Positions 9,596-17,582 are shown, counted from the first letter of the stretch. The stretch: 36,587 nucleotides of DNA from Nitrosomonas sp. (GCA_017994575.1 JAGOKN010000021.1:1-36587), one strand, 5' to 3'. Notes: generated by a model from the letters alone, not told the origin. Numbers and translations: made by a program.

Positions 9596-10153
9596 TCAAA
9601 CAGCCATCAGCTCAGCTTCTTTAACTTGTATAACTTTATCTATCTCAATGATGTAACGGTCAGTTAGCTTCTGAATTTCATCTTGACCGCGACGCTCATC
9701 ATCTTCGGATATTTCTTTTGTTTTTAGTAGTTCTTTTAATTGGGCATTTGCATCTCTACGAATATTGCGCATCGCAATACGCACTGCTTCAGCCTCTTGC
9801 TTCACTACTTTAATCAGATCGCGCCGCCGTTCTTCGGTAAGGGCTGGCATTGGTACGCGAATTGTTTCACCAACAGACATCGGATTTAACCCTAAATCAG
9901 ATTCACGAATTGCTTTTTCAATTGCGTTCGCCATCTTCTTTTCCCAGGGAATAACGCCAATTGTTCGTGCATCGATTAAATTAACATTGGCTACTTGGTT
10001 AATGGGTGTTGGCGCACCATAATAATCAACAGTGACATGGTCTAGAAAACCAGTGTGCGCACGTCCACTTCTGACTTTACTTAAATCTACTTTTAATGCT
10101 TCTAAGCTTTTCTGCATTTTTTGTTCCGCAGATTTTTTTACATCAGCAATCAT
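9596..10153 (-). CDS. frr: ribosome recycling factor
   Basis: A 185-residue tRNA-shaped protein that, with EF-G, splits post-termination ribosomes. The whole length matches the family: an N-terminal helix ([33 protein letters not shown]), the beta domain ([31 protein letters not shown]), and C-terminal helices ([31 protein letters not shown], then [17 protein letters not shown]). A ribosome site (AAAAGGGAC) precedes the ATG. It is the fourth gene of the rpsB operon, following pyrH after 56 bases. Confidence 0.97.
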   Translation of the reverse strand: MIADVKKSAEQKMQKSLEALKVDLSKVRSGRAHTGFLDHVTVDYYGAPTPINQVANVNLIDARTIGVIPWEKKMANAIEKAIRESDLGLNPMSVGETIRVPMPALTEERRRDLIKVVKQEAEAVRIAMRNIRRDANAQLKELLKTKEISEDDERRGQDEIQKLTDRYIIEIDKVIQVKEAELMAV

Positions 10154-10209
10154 AACTTTTGTCCCTTTTGCATCTTTGTTTCAAGAGATTCCAAAATATT
10201 ATTGTTGGA

Positions 10210-10926
10210 TTAAACTGTTACTAAAGTTCCTTCATCTTCTCCAGTCACTATGCGTTTAAGAGCGCCTTCTTTGAAAATACTAAACACATTCAATGGTAAT
10301 TTCTGATCGCGACATAAGGTCAATGCGGTTGCATCCATGACCTGTAAATTCTTTGCAATCGCTTCATCAAAAGATAACTTATGAAAACGAATTGCATCTG
10401 GGTTGATTTGAGGATCACTGGTGTAAATGCCATCAACCTTGGTTGCCTTGAGCATGATATCTACGTTCATTTCCATGCCACGTAGAGCGGCGGCTGTGTC
10501 TGTAGTAAAAAAAGGATTGCCGGTTCCGGCTGCAAAAATGACTACTCTGCCGTCTTTCAGATAGCGTATTGCGCGTCCACGAATATAAGGTTCAACAACT
10601 TGTTCAATACGCAAAGCAGATTGTATTCGAGGTACCAATCCAACTTGTTTCATTGCATCTTGAAGTGCCAGCGCATTCATTACAGTAGCTAGCATTCCCA
10701 TATAATCTGCTGTAACACGCTCGAGCGCGTCATTAGCCGATTTCATGCCGCGAAAAATATTTCCTCCGCCCACAACTATGGCTATTTCTACACCTAAATT
10801 GCTGATTTCTTCAATTTCAGCAACAATTCTTCCCATTACAGCCTGATTAATACCATATCTATCCTCACCCATCAGGGCCTCGCCGGATAGTTTTAATAAA
10901 ATACGTTTATAGGCAATAGTGGTCAT
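10210..10926 (-). CDS. pyrH: UMP kinase
   Basis: A 238-residue amino-acid-kinase-fold enzyme that phosphorylates UMP to UDP with ATP and is inhibited by UTP in this family. The N-terminal [15 protein letters not shown] phosphate-binding block and the [16 protein letters not shown] loop are intact. So are [21 protein letters not shown], the substrate segment [24 protein letters not shown] and the C-terminal [14 protein letters not shown]. It lies 30 bases after tsf, in the standard tsf-pyrH-frr order. Confidence 0.97.
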   Translation of the reverse strand: MTTIAYKRILLKLSGEALMGEDRYGINQAVMGRIVAEIEEISNLGVEIAIVVGGGNIFRGMKSANDALERVTADYMGMLATVMNALALQDAMKQVGLVPRIQSALRIEQVVEPYIRGRAIRYLKDGRVVIFAAGTGNPFFTTDTAAALRGMEMNVDIMLKATKVDGIYTSDPQINPDAIRFHKLSFDEAIAKNLQVMDATALTLCRDQKLPLNVFSIFKEGALKRIVTGEDEGTLVTV

Positions 10927-10956
10927 TGATAATAAGTTGAAGCGCTTGTAGTTGCG

Positions 10957-11841
10957 TTATTTTAATTGTTCCATTTGTGCTTTTACTTCTTCAGCAAAAT
11001 TTTCTGATTTTTTTTCTATACCTTCACCCACTATAAACATAGTGAAATCATTGACTTTAGCAGATTTGTTCGATAATAGTTTTTCGACGGTTTGCTCTGG
11101 ATCTTTCACGAAAGGCTGTCCTAATAGTGTAATTTCAGCTAGATATTTTGCGATTCGTCCATCTACCATTTTTTCGATGATATTTGCTGGCTTACCACTT
11201 TCCGCTGCCTGTGCTGTGAAAATTTGACGTTCGTGCTCCAATACATCTGCTGATACTTGTTCTTTAGAGACGCACATGGGCTTGCTGGCGGCAATATGCA
11301 TGGCTATATCTTTACCGAGTGCCTCATCACCTCCCGCATAATCTACCATTACACCAATCTTAGTTCCATGAAGATAGGAGGCCAATCGACCTTGTGTGGC
11401 ATGACGTCCACACCGACGAATGCTGATGTTTTCACCCAGCTTCATGATGAGGGCTTTGCGAGTTGCTTCTACAGTTTCACCGCAGGGCAGTGATGCTTCA
11501 CTTAATGCTGCGATATCTGTTAAATTTTTTGTGGCAACGAGTTCTGCTAGATTTTTTGCGAAGGTTATAAAATCATCATTCTTGGCAACAAAATCTGTTT
11601 CACAATTAACTTCAACTAACGCACCTTGCTGACCATTGGTTGAGATATAAGCACCAACCACACCTTCAGCCGCAATTCGTCCAGCCGCTTTACTTGCTTT
11701 AGCACCACTTTTGATTCGCAGCAGATCTTCGGCTGCTTTCATATCACCATTGCTTTCTGTTAAGGCTTTTTTGCATTCCATCATGCCAAGCCCTGTCATT
11801 TCGCGCAGTTCTTTTACCATACCTGCGGTAATGTCCGTCAT
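10957..11841 (-). CDS. tsf: translation elongation factor Ts
   Basis: A 294-residue guanine nucleotide exchange factor for EF-Tu. The N-terminal UBA-like domain ([39 protein letters not shown]) is followed by the core signature [13 protein letters not shown], whose TDFV contacts EF-Tu. The C-terminal region ([14 protein letters not shown]) completes a normal-length protein. It is separated from rpsB by an unusually structured 228-base AT-rich gap, described separately. The ATG is preceded by CTGGAGC, a good ribosome site. Confidence 0.97.
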   Translation of the reverse strand: MTDITAGMVKELREMTGLGMMECKKALTESNGDMKAAEDLLRIKSGAKASKAAGRIAAEGVVGAYISTNGQQGALVEVNCETDFVAKNDDFITFAKNLAELVATKNLTDIAALSEASLPCGETVEATRKALIMKLGENISIRRCGRHATQGRLASYLHGTKIGVMVDYAGGDEALGKDIAMHIAASKPMCVSKEQVSADVLEHERQIFTAQAAESGKPANIIEKMVDGRIAKYLAEITLLGQPFVKDPEQTVEKLLSNKSAKVNDFTMFIVGEGIEKKSENFAEEVKAQMEQLK

Positions 11842-11901
11842 ATTTGCTCCAGATAATTAGTTTGAGAATGCGATATAAACCGTTCACTAAGCTAGAAATC
11901 T

Positions 11902-12001
11902 GTTTGTCGTAATGAATTTATTGCGAATAAAGCAGAAATTATTTAATGATTAGAAATTTCATACATAATAATTTTTAGCATTAAATAATTTATCGACAAA
12001 C
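11902..12001 (-). other. nested inverted repeats between rpsB and tsf
   Basis: Two perfect inverted repeats are nested in the 228-base rpsB-tsf gap. The outer pair is GTTTGTCG (11902-11909) with CGACAAAC (11994-12001). The inner pair is the 13-base AAATTATTTAATG (11936-11948) with CATTAAATAATTT (11979-11991). The two right arms are only two bases apart, so a coaxial AT-rich stem could form in the mRNA. It lacks a GC-rich stem with a U tract, so it is not a normal terminator; a role in partial attenuation or processing is an inference. Confidence 0.45.
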
Positions 12002-12069
12002 TATCTTATAAGTCAGGGTAAACGATTTACATCCAATCTAAATTGTTGTGAATACCAAAATTAATTATT

Positions 12070-12792
12070 TCATTCAGCTTCTGAGGCGCTCATTTCAACA
12101 ATTTCTTGAATAGATTGATTACGTCCTTCCAAAATGGCATCAGCTACACCGCGAGCGTACAATCGTATTGCGCGACTTGAATCATCATTTCCTGGAATGA
12201 TGTATTGCAATCCCTCTGGATTATGGTTGGTATCGACCACGCCAATAACCGGAATGCCCAGTTTTCTGGCTTCTGTAATAGCGCCTTTCTGATATCCCAC
12301 ATCTATTACAAATAATGCATCAGGAAGACCTTTCATGTCCTTGATGCCACCCAAGCTACTATTTAATTTATCTAACTCTCTTTGTAGGTCGAGCGCTTCT
12401 TTTTTTACTAATTTTCCTAGCGTTCCGTCTTCCACCATCACTTCCATATCTTGTAAACGCCTAATGGATTGTTTGATAGTTTTGAAGTTGGTCAGCATTC
12501 CACCTAACCAGCGTTGATCCACATAGGGCGATCCGCAGCGAGATGCCTCCTCGCGGACAATATCACGTGCTTGCCGCTTGGTGCCAACAAATAAGATGAC
12601 TCCTTTATTTACTGATAATTGACGCACGTATTTCATCGCCTCTTCATACATTATTAGGGTATTTTCAAGATTAATAATGTGGATTTTGTTGCGATGGCCG
12701 AAGATGTACGGAGCCATTTTAGGATTCCAGAAGCGGGTTTGGTGACCAAAATGAACACCTGCTTCAAGCATTTGCCGCATAGTTACTGCCAT
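12070..12792 (-). CDS. rpsB: 30S ribosomal protein S2
   Basis: A 240-residue small-subunit protein S2. The start [40 protein letters not shown] is the family signature. The second signature [36 protein letters not shown] is intact. A strong ribosome site (AGGAG) sits eight bases before the ATG. It heads the minus-strand block and has its own promoter and a leader stem. It is known that S2 represses its own rpsB-tsf message in gammaproteobacteria; the leader seen here suggests the same, by inference. Confidence 0.97.
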   Translation of the reverse strand: MAVTMRQMLEAGVHFGHQTRFWNPKMAPYIFGHRNKIHIINLENTLIMYEEAMKYVRQLSVNKGVILFVGTKRQARDIVREEASRCGSPYVDQRWLGGMLTNFKTIKQSIRRLQDMEVMVEDGTLGKLVKKEALDLQRELDKLNSSLGGIKDMKGLPDALFVIDVGYQKGAITEARKLGIPVIGVVDTNHNPEGLQYIIPGNDDSSRAIRLYARGVADAILEGRNQSIQEIVEMSASEAE

Positions 12793-12817
12793 AAATTCTC
12801 CTGTAGGATTGAGCCTC

Positions 12818-12871
12818 CATTCGTTTCAGTCAATTTACTATGCGAATAGCCAAGTTATTATGAAACGAATG
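12818..12871 (-). promoter_or_regulatory. rpsB leader hairpin, candidate S2 autoregulatory element
   Basis: A perfect 11-base inverted repeat, CATTCGTTTCA (12818-12828) with TGAAACGAATG (12861-12871), lies in the rpsB 5' leader. Its promoter-distal arm is followed directly, in the message, by GGAGG and then, about 17 bases later, by the real ribosome site. The position just upstream of the initiation region fits a ribosomal-protein feedback leader. The link to S2 is inferred from what is known in other proteobacteria. Confidence 0.5.
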
Positions 12872-12947
12872 TGTGAATTTAATTTAATTCTAAAATTACT
12901 AATACGATACTTAAATCTCTATTAGATTGGAATCAAATTATTTTCAT

Positions 12948-12975
12948 ATTATAGCATTTTCCGATACTTACTCAA
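12948..12975 (-). promoter_or_regulatory. promoter of the rpsB operon
   Basis: On the minus strand TTGAGT (complement of 12970-12975) is followed after 16 bases by a perfect TATAAT (complement of 12948-12953). This is a good sigma-70 promoter. Transcription would start near 12941, giving a leader of about 150 bases that contains the hairpin at 12818-12871. It is probably the main promoter for rpsB-tsf and perhaps for genes further down. Confidence 0.65.
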
Positions 12976-13093
12976 GCCAACATGAGCGTTGTGTGGAATT
13001 GAGTGTTGCTTTAGATATTTATTTGGAGAGTTACTTGAATTTGATAGAGAGTAAAGCGGGCTTATACTCATTAATGCTGAAGGATATTTATTA

Positions 13094-13870
13094 TTATGTA
13101 ACGTAAGATGCGTTTCCCATTTTCATTCTCAGGCGAGCGATATCATTTATTAGTATGTGCTTATTATCAACGGTAATAATATTTTCCTCTTGCAGTTTAG
13201 AGAATGAACGACTGACGGTTTCTAATTTAAGACCAAGATAGCTGCCAATTTCTTCACGGGTCATACGCAGATTAAAATCGTATTCGGAATAACCACGTGC
13301 TAGGAATCGACGAGATAAATTCAGTAGAAAGCTTGCTAATCGCTCTTCAGCTTTCATACTACCCAGCAATAGCATAACGCCATGATCTCTTACTATTTCA
13401 CGACTCATTATTTTATGAAAATGGCGCATCAGTGAGGGAATAATGCGACTAGTCTCCTCCAGTTTTAAAAAAGGAATTTCGCATACTTCGCTATCTTCAA
13501 GAGCAATGGCATCACAAGTATGAATTTCTGTACTAATAGCATCCAAACCTAATAATTCTCCGGTCATATGAAATCCAGTCACTTGCTGCCGTCCATCTTC
13601 TTCGAGCACACAGGTTTTTAAAAAACCACTACGGATAGCAAATAGCGATTGAAACTTCGTGCCTGTATGGTGCAGATATCCGCCTCGTTGGATCTTTCGC
13701 TTATGACTTACCACATCACCTAGAATCTGAATTTCCTGTTCATTAAGACCAACAGGCAAACACAGTTCGCGCAAACTGCAAGTTGCGCAGCTTGATTTAA
13801 TGTGCGAAATATCAAGATGATTATGTGGAGAGGTTTCTAAAGACAAAATTTTATCCAAACGAAATTTCAA
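13094..13870 (-). CDS. fnr: FNR-type oxygen-sensing transcription regulator
   Basis: A 258-residue CRP/FNR family regulator that senses oxygen through a [4Fe-4S] cluster. All four ligand cysteines are present: Cys28, Cys31 and Cys37 in SSCATCSLRELCLPVGL, and Cys130 in EVCEIPF, the equivalent of Cys122 in E. coli. The cyclic-nucleotide-like beta roll (about 55-160), dimer helix and C-terminal helix-turn-helix follow. The recognition helix reads LETVSRSFSKLQ with Glu-x-x-Ser-Arg, which reads TTGAT half sites. The called start is TTG at 13870 with no ribosome site; no ATG or GTG precedes it before an in-frame stop, so the start is uncertain. A perfect FNR box lies immediately upstream, suggesting autoregulation. 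Confidence 0.93.
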   Translation of the reverse strand: MKFRLDKILSLETSPHNHLDISHIKSSCATCSLRELCLPVGLNEQEIQILGDVVSHKRKIQRGGYLHHTGTKFQSLFAIRSGFLKTCVLEEDGRQQVTGFHMTGELLGLDAISTEIHTCDAIALEDSEVCEIPFLKLEETSRIIPSLMRHFHKIMSREIVRDHGVMLLLGSMKAEERLASFLLNLSRRFLARGYSEYDFNLRMTREEIGSYLGLKLETVSRSFSKLQEENIITVDNKHILINDIARLRMKMGNASYVT

Positions 13871-13885
13871 TTCAACGCTGTTTAA

Positions 13886-13899
13886 TTGATCTGAATCAA
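13886..13899. promoter_or_regulatory. perfect FNR box (TTGAT-N4-ATCAA)
   Basis: TTGATCTGAATCAA is an exact match to the palindromic FNR/ANR consensus. It is centred about 22 bases upstream of the called fnr start and about 195 bases upstream of the divergent HemN-like gene. So close to fnr it would block transcription, as in the known negative autoregulation of E. coli fnr. It could also activate the divergent gene, for which a TATATT (13933-13938) is visible, but the spacing does not match class II activation exactly. Confidence 0.8.
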
Positions 13900-14086
13900 A
13901 GCTGTTTTATTCGATTCGCTCACAATTCTACCTATATTGCTAAGCGAAGTGGGCATTCTTTTTCAATTTAACTATTGCTATTGTGTAAGCCAGTCGAATA
14001 ACGGGAATGACGAACTTGGTTGATTTACGATTTTATTAATTTAAATTCTTTTAACCGTAGTCTTCACAAACAAAGGTGATATCTCA

Positions 14087-15490
14087 GTGTATTCACAATT
14101 GTCTTCCGGTTTGCTTGGTATTAATTCGGAACTTATTCGGCGTTTTGGCTACTACCATACGAATTATCGTCTCTATCCGAGAACAGATTGTTTTGTTGAA
14201 GCGTTTGATGCACATACCTATTCTGCTTGGTTGTGTCATCGCAGGACAATCTATTCGCGTCGGCCGTTATCGTTGTATGTGCATATCCCCTTTTGTCCCC
14301 CGGCATGCTTTTATTACCGTTCTAATCAGTTTATTACTGGTGATAATAACAGTATCAATAAATATCTTGAATATTTGATACTTGAAATAAGACTTCAGGG
14401 TCGATTATTTAAAGATGATCCTAGAGTTGAGCAATTATATATGGGCGGTGGAATACCTACATTTCTTAATCACTCTCAATTAAATAGCGTGATGAATGAA
14501 ATTCAGCAAAATTTTAATTTAATAAAAGAAGGGGAATTTTGTATAGAGATTGATTCTAGTCAAATAAATAATCATTCGATGGCTGCTTTAATAGAAATGG
14601 GCTTTAACTGCGCAATTATTGGTGTTCAGGATTTTGATCATCAAGTACCGCAATCTATTCGATGCATTCAAACAGAAGAGACTACATTACGTACTATTTT
14701 TAGTGCTCAACAAGCTGGTTTTAAATCGATTAAGATTGAATTGACTTATGGGTTACCTAAACAAAGTCTAGAAACATTTGAAGATACTTTGGAAAAAATT
14801 ATTTCTACCTATCCCAATCAAATTAGTTTATTAAATTATCCTTGTCTGTTTGGAAAATTAAAACCACAACACAACTTTAATCGAGAGGATTTACCAGATA
14901 CCGAAACTATTATTGCAATGATGTCGTCGGCTATTGGTCGGCTAACCAGTGCCGGTTACGTTCATATTGGTATGAATCTTTTTGCCAAGCATGAAGACTC
15001 ATTAGTCATTGCGCAGCGTCAGGGCAGGTTGCATTATAGTTTGCAGGGCTATTCAATTTATCCTGATTGCTATCGAATTGCACTGGGTACTTCAGCGGTC
15101 GGCAGCGTTGGCCCAACGTTAAATCAGAATCATTGTGACTTTTTGCAATACTATGACAAGCTGGAGCACAATATTCTTCCTATTATGCGCGGTATAGAAT
15201 TGAGTGCAGATGATTTAATAAGACGTTCGGTGATGCAAGCACTGATTTGTCAATCAATACTTTCGTTCGAATCAATGGAAACCTTCTTTCCAATTGATTT
15301 TAAATATTACTTTGCCACCGAATTGACAGAACTCTTAGTGTATGAACAGGAGGGCTTAATCACCTTAGATAATGATGAGATTACTGTAACACCCAAAGGG
15401 CAATTACTCATTATTAGCATTTGCAGAGTTTTTGATAAATATCTGCGTACTACTCAGCAACACAAAATTTATCCAGTGCTCCGTTCATGA
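14087..15490 (+). CDS. HemN-family coproporphyrinogen oxidase homologue with broken radical-SAM motif
   Basis: A 467-residue protein that aligns end to end with oxygen-independent coproporphyrinogen III oxidase HemN: RPLSLYVHIPFC, GVQDFD, YGLPKQSLETFEDTL, GRLHYSLQGYS, and the C-terminal HemN domain with VTPKGQLLI. HemN needs CxxxCxxCxC for its [4Fe-4S] cluster. Here the motif is C70-PPA-C74-FY-Y77-R-S79, so the third cluster cysteine is Tyr (TAC, 14315-14317) and the next conserved Cys is Ser (TCT, 14321-14323). GGGTP has become GGGIP, and the conserved GMDHFA is GMNLFA. The frame is otherwise intact. It starts with GTG and has AAAGGTGA nine bases upstream. Divergent fnr and the FNR box suggest anaerobic control. 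It probably cannot do radical-SAM chemistry; a retained porphyrin- or heme-binding role is possible. Confidence 0.85.
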   Translation: MYSQLSSGLLGINSELIRRFGYYHTNYRLYPRTDCFVEAFDAHTYSAWLCHRRTIYSRRPLSLYVHIPFCPPACFYYRSNQFITGDNNSINKYLEYLILEIRLQGRLFKDDPRVEQLYMGGGIPTFLNHSQLNSVMNEIQQNFNLIKEGEFCIEIDSSQINNHSMAALIEMGFNCAIIGVQDFDHQVPQSIRCIQTEETTLRTIFSAQQAGFKSIKIELTYGLPKQSLETFEDTLEKIISTYPNQISLLNYPCLFGKLKPQHNFNREDLPDTETIIAMMSSAIGRLTSAGYVHIGMNLFAKHEDSLVIAQRQGRLHYSLQGYSIYPDCYRIALGTSAVGSVGPTLNQNHCDFLQYYDKLEHNILPIMRGIELSADDLIRRSVMQALICQSILSFESMETFFPIDFKYYFATELTELLVYEQEGLITLDNDEITVTPKGQLLIISICRVFDKYLRTTQQHKIYPVLRS

Positions 15491-15493
15491 TTT

Positions 15494-15528
15494 CTTGCTG
15501 GGAATCCTGTATCAGATTTCCCAGCAAG
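15494..15528. terminator. inverted repeat between convergent genes, probable bidirectional terminator
   Basis: CTTGCTGGGAA (15494-15504) pairs perfectly with TTCCCAGCAAG (15518-15528) across a 13-base loop. It lies four bases after the HemN-like stop and just beyond the end of the convergent cytochrome c gene. Neither side has a strong U tract, so it may act as an RNA 3'-end stabiliser as much as a terminator. Confidence 0.6.
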
Positions 15529-15535
15529 ATTAAGA

Positions 15536-15844
15536 TTACTTGACTTGGCTATTCGCCAAAACATAATCGGCTAAGCGATCGGCCGATTCACCTTGAATAT
15601 TTTTGAAAGCGGGCATTCGCATACTGCCTCCCTGAAATTTCTTGATAATGGCTTCTTTGTTGGCAACTTTTTCACTCAGTATCATTGCGACATTAGCGCT
15701 TAGAGGTTTGTGGCACTCTGTACAAGCCGAGCTGAATATTTGTTCTCCGGTGGCATCTGCAGGAGGCGTATAGTCTCTGCCGCCGCCACAACCAACTAAT
15801 ATCAATAGTACTGATGCCGTTAACGCAAAATTTAATTTCTTCAT
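15536..15844 (-). CDS. lipoprotein c-type cytochrome (monoheme)
   Basis: A 102-residue small class I cytochrome c. The signal ends in a lipobox, LILVGC, with Cys19 as the lipid-modified residue, so it should be anchored to a membrane on the periplasmic side. The heme site is CTECH (Cys41, Cys44, His45). The likely sixth ligand is Met in SMRMPAF (Met77). The size and the MRMPAF motif resemble short cytochrome c5/c551-type electron carriers. The ATG has GGAGCTAGGAA upstream, a strong ribosome site. It is convergent with the HemN-like gene. The redox partner cannot be told from here. Confidence 0.88.
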   Translation of the reverse strand: MKKLNFALTASVLLILVGCGGGRDYTPPADATGEQIFSSACTECHKPLSANVAMILSEKVANKEAIIKKFQGGSMRMPAFKNIQGESADRLADYVLANSQVK

Positions 15845-16146
15845 TTCCTAGCTCCAATTTTTTAATTCTTCAATAAATACGAGAAATTCTTTTAAACTTA
15901 GTCTAAAACTCAGTTACTAAATAAATTATTTTTTAATTATTTTAATCCAACCTCATCTTTAGAAGATCAACCATACCTAGTGTTACAATAATTTGTCAAT
16001 CAAATGTTTGAATGTACTTATCAATCCAGCTGAATTAGTTGCGGATGATGCTTAATCTCGTGATGGTTTTTGGCATCCGGTCGATCATCATTTTTTCACT
16101 TGCACACTCAATTGCAATTTGCTGTTCCATTCAGTTTACTTGATCG

Positions 16147-16167
16147 TTTCTTGACACTTTCTTGACA
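16147..16167. promoter_or_regulatory. 11-base direct repeat TTTCTTGACA x2 (PhoB/OmpR-like operator)
   Basis: TTTCTTGACA occurs at 16147-16156 and again at 16158-16167, a period of exactly 11 bases. On the other strand this gives TGTCA-N6-TGTCA, the geometry of a Pho box and of OmpR-family sites in general. Each copy also contains TTGACA, so either could be a -35 element. It lies about 215 bases before the DUF2490 start in a 536-base gap. Regulator identity is an inference. Confidence 0.4.
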
Positions 16168-16276
16168 TTTGCTGTGCTACGCTGCGCGGCAGCGAAATAT
16201 GAACGCTATCATTCTTTTAGTGAAAGAGTGATGTGTTATTTTGAAAGAAAGCATGGCGAGCAATTATTAACAACTT

Positions 16277-16310
16277 CATACAATGTGAACTAAATGTGAA
16301 TCGTTGTATG
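16277..16310. promoter_or_regulatory. inverted repeat enclosing 11-base direct repeats
   Basis: CATACAA (16277-16283) and TTGTATG (16304-16310) are an inverted pair. Within and overlapping them AATGTGAA occurs twice with an 11-base period (16282-16289, 16293-16300). It lies about 70 bases before the DUF2490 start. This layered symmetry suggests an operator or leader structure for that gene. No specific regulator is recognised. Confidence 0.4.
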
Positions 16311-16380
16311 TAATAGATTGCTGATTAAAACAGATTTAACGAACAATTTTACAGAGTTCAATTTTTGGAAGGGAGACTGC

Positions 16381-17133
16381 ATGTTTAAAAAAATAAATAT
16401 TTCTATTTTGCTAGCTATGCTTGGATTGCTTGTTAGCAACGCTGCGGTTGCAGAAAGAGTTGATGAGGATTTCCAAACATGGGGAAATATTACAGCACTA
16501 GGTAGTTTTGCTCCTCTAAACCCTAATAATCCAGAATTAAAAAAATTCAGATATTGGATTGAAGGACAAGGGCGTTTTGGGAATGATTCTTCCCAATTTA
16601 CTCAATCTCTGATCCGTCCTGGTTTGGGTTATGCGGTAACGGACAAATTGACTGTGTGGTTGGGTTATGCTTGGGCTCCAACAGCTCAGCCGCTTTCTGG
16701 CGCACATCCATATGATGAGCATCGCATCTGGCAGCAAGCTTTATGGGCTGATAATTTCTCATTTGGCCGCTTAACTTGGCGTAGCCGTTTTGAGCAACGT
16801 TTCTTTGATCATATGGTTCCTGATCCAGGCCCCAATGCAGTTGCACATCGGTTTCGTCAGTTAATAAAACTAGCTGTTCCCATGCCCTTTATTTCCCCTA
16901 ATCTAAGCTTTGTCGTGCAAGATGAGTTATTTATCAACATGACAACTCCGCATGCCGGCTGGATTACAAATGGTTTTGATCAAAATAGAGGGTTTGTAGG
17001 ATTGGCTTACAAATGGAACCAATTTGCTACCACTGAGATTGGCTATATGAATCAATATATCAATAGACCACATAACTTGCGCGCGGATCAAATGGTACAT
17101 ATTCTGGGAGTTAATTTATTTCTTAATTTTTGA
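16381..17133 (+). CDS. DUF2490 family outer-membrane protein
   Basis: A 250-residue exported protein. The start chosen is the ATG at 16381, with GGAAGGGAG upstream and an immediate signal peptide (MFKKINISILLAMLGLLVSNAAVA, cleavage after AVA). A longer open frame from 16318 lacks a proper start and would bury the signal. The mature protein has alternating aromatic strands (FRYWIEGQGRFG, WLGYAWAPTAQ, LTWRSRFEQRFF, FRQLIKLAVPMPF, TEIGYMNQYI) and ends in Phe (GVNLFLNF), the pattern of a small beta barrel. The layout matches DUF2490, whose function is not known. It is flanked by long regulatory gaps and a strong terminator, so it is monocistronic and probably tightly controlled. Confidence 0.82.
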   Translation: MFKKINISILLAMLGLLVSNAAVAERVDEDFQTWGNITALGSFAPLNPNNPELKKFRYWIEGQGRFGNDSSQFTQSLIRPGLGYAVTDKLTVWLGYAWAPTAQPLSGAHPYDEHRIWQQALWADNFSFGRLTWRSRFEQRFFDHMVPDPGPNAVAHRFRQLIKLAVPMPFISPNLSFVVQDELFINMTTPHAGWITNGFDQNRGFVGLAYKWNQFATTEIGYMNQYINRPHNLRADQMVHILGVNLFLNF

Positions 17134-17184
17134 TGTGATTATTGTGCCGAGGTGTTTTTACAGCGTGTGACTTTGTGCTATATG

Positions 17185-17236
17185 AAGCCGACTCATTCTC
17201 TAAAATAACAGAAGAGAATGAATCGGCTTAGTTTTT
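17185..17236 (+). terminator. rho-independent terminator of the DUF2490 gene
   Basis: A long stem forms between AAGCCGACTCATTCTCT (17185-17201) and AGAGAATGAATCGGCTT (17213-17229), with a one-position mismatch and an 11-base loop. It is followed at once by a T run (17232-17236). It is about 50 bases after the DUF2490 stop and is the clearest intrinsic terminator in the window. Confidence 0.85.
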
Positions 17237-17304
17237 AATGATTTTCGTATTGATCTGATCGAAGTTTGTTTGGGCGTTGCAAAGAACAAAATTAGCTATG
17301 CTTT

Positions 17305-17379
17305 TGTTTATTAGCTCAGTTGGTTTAGAATAATTTTCTATACATGCATTCCGATCAGTTGAATCCAAGATGCAAATTC
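17305..17379 (+). pseudogene. degenerate tRNA-like sequence
   Basis: TTAGCTCAGTTGGTTTAGA (17311-17329) is nearly identical to the D-arm consensus of many bacterial tRNAs. At the correct distance downstream comes GTTGAATCC (17358-17366), one deletion away from the T-arm consensus GTTCGAATCC. Five of seven acceptor-stem positions (17305-17311 with 17370-17376) can still pair, counting one G-U. The D stem, anticodon stem and T stem are mismatched and there is no functional tRNA. The best reading is a decayed tRNA copy. Confidence 0.45.
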
Positions 17380-17546
17380 CATATTTAATGACAAAATTCA
17401 AATTTTGTGTTTCACGTTCAATAATTCTTTAGATTTGATCAATTACAAATTGATTTTATGAGATTAAGGTAATTTAATTCCTCTATTCCTCATTTATAAA
17501 AAATTACATTTGTATGAAAATGGCCTTAAAGATAGTAGTATTCTAA

Positions 17547-17582
17547 AAAATTAAGCTTTATTTTAAAATTAAGCTTTATTTT
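17547..17582. repeat. two perfect tandem copies of an 18-base near-palindrome
   Basis: AAAATTAAGCTTTATTTT occurs at 17547-17564 and again at 17565-17582 without a mismatch. Each unit is nearly its own reverse complement around AAGCTT. The array ends four bases before the first ATG of the carboxypeptidase gene, where a ribosome site should be. It may be a tandem operator or a recent slippage duplication. Confidence 0.75.

Noticed and set aside
16045..16143. 32-codon hydrophobic open frame on the plus strand in the gap before the DUF2490 gene.
   Set aside because: No ribosome site, no conserved feature; expected by chance in a 536-base AT-rich gap.
17256..17269. TTGATCTGATCGAA, resembling an FNR box.
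   Set aside because: The right half matches only three of five consensus bases and there is no promoter nearby.
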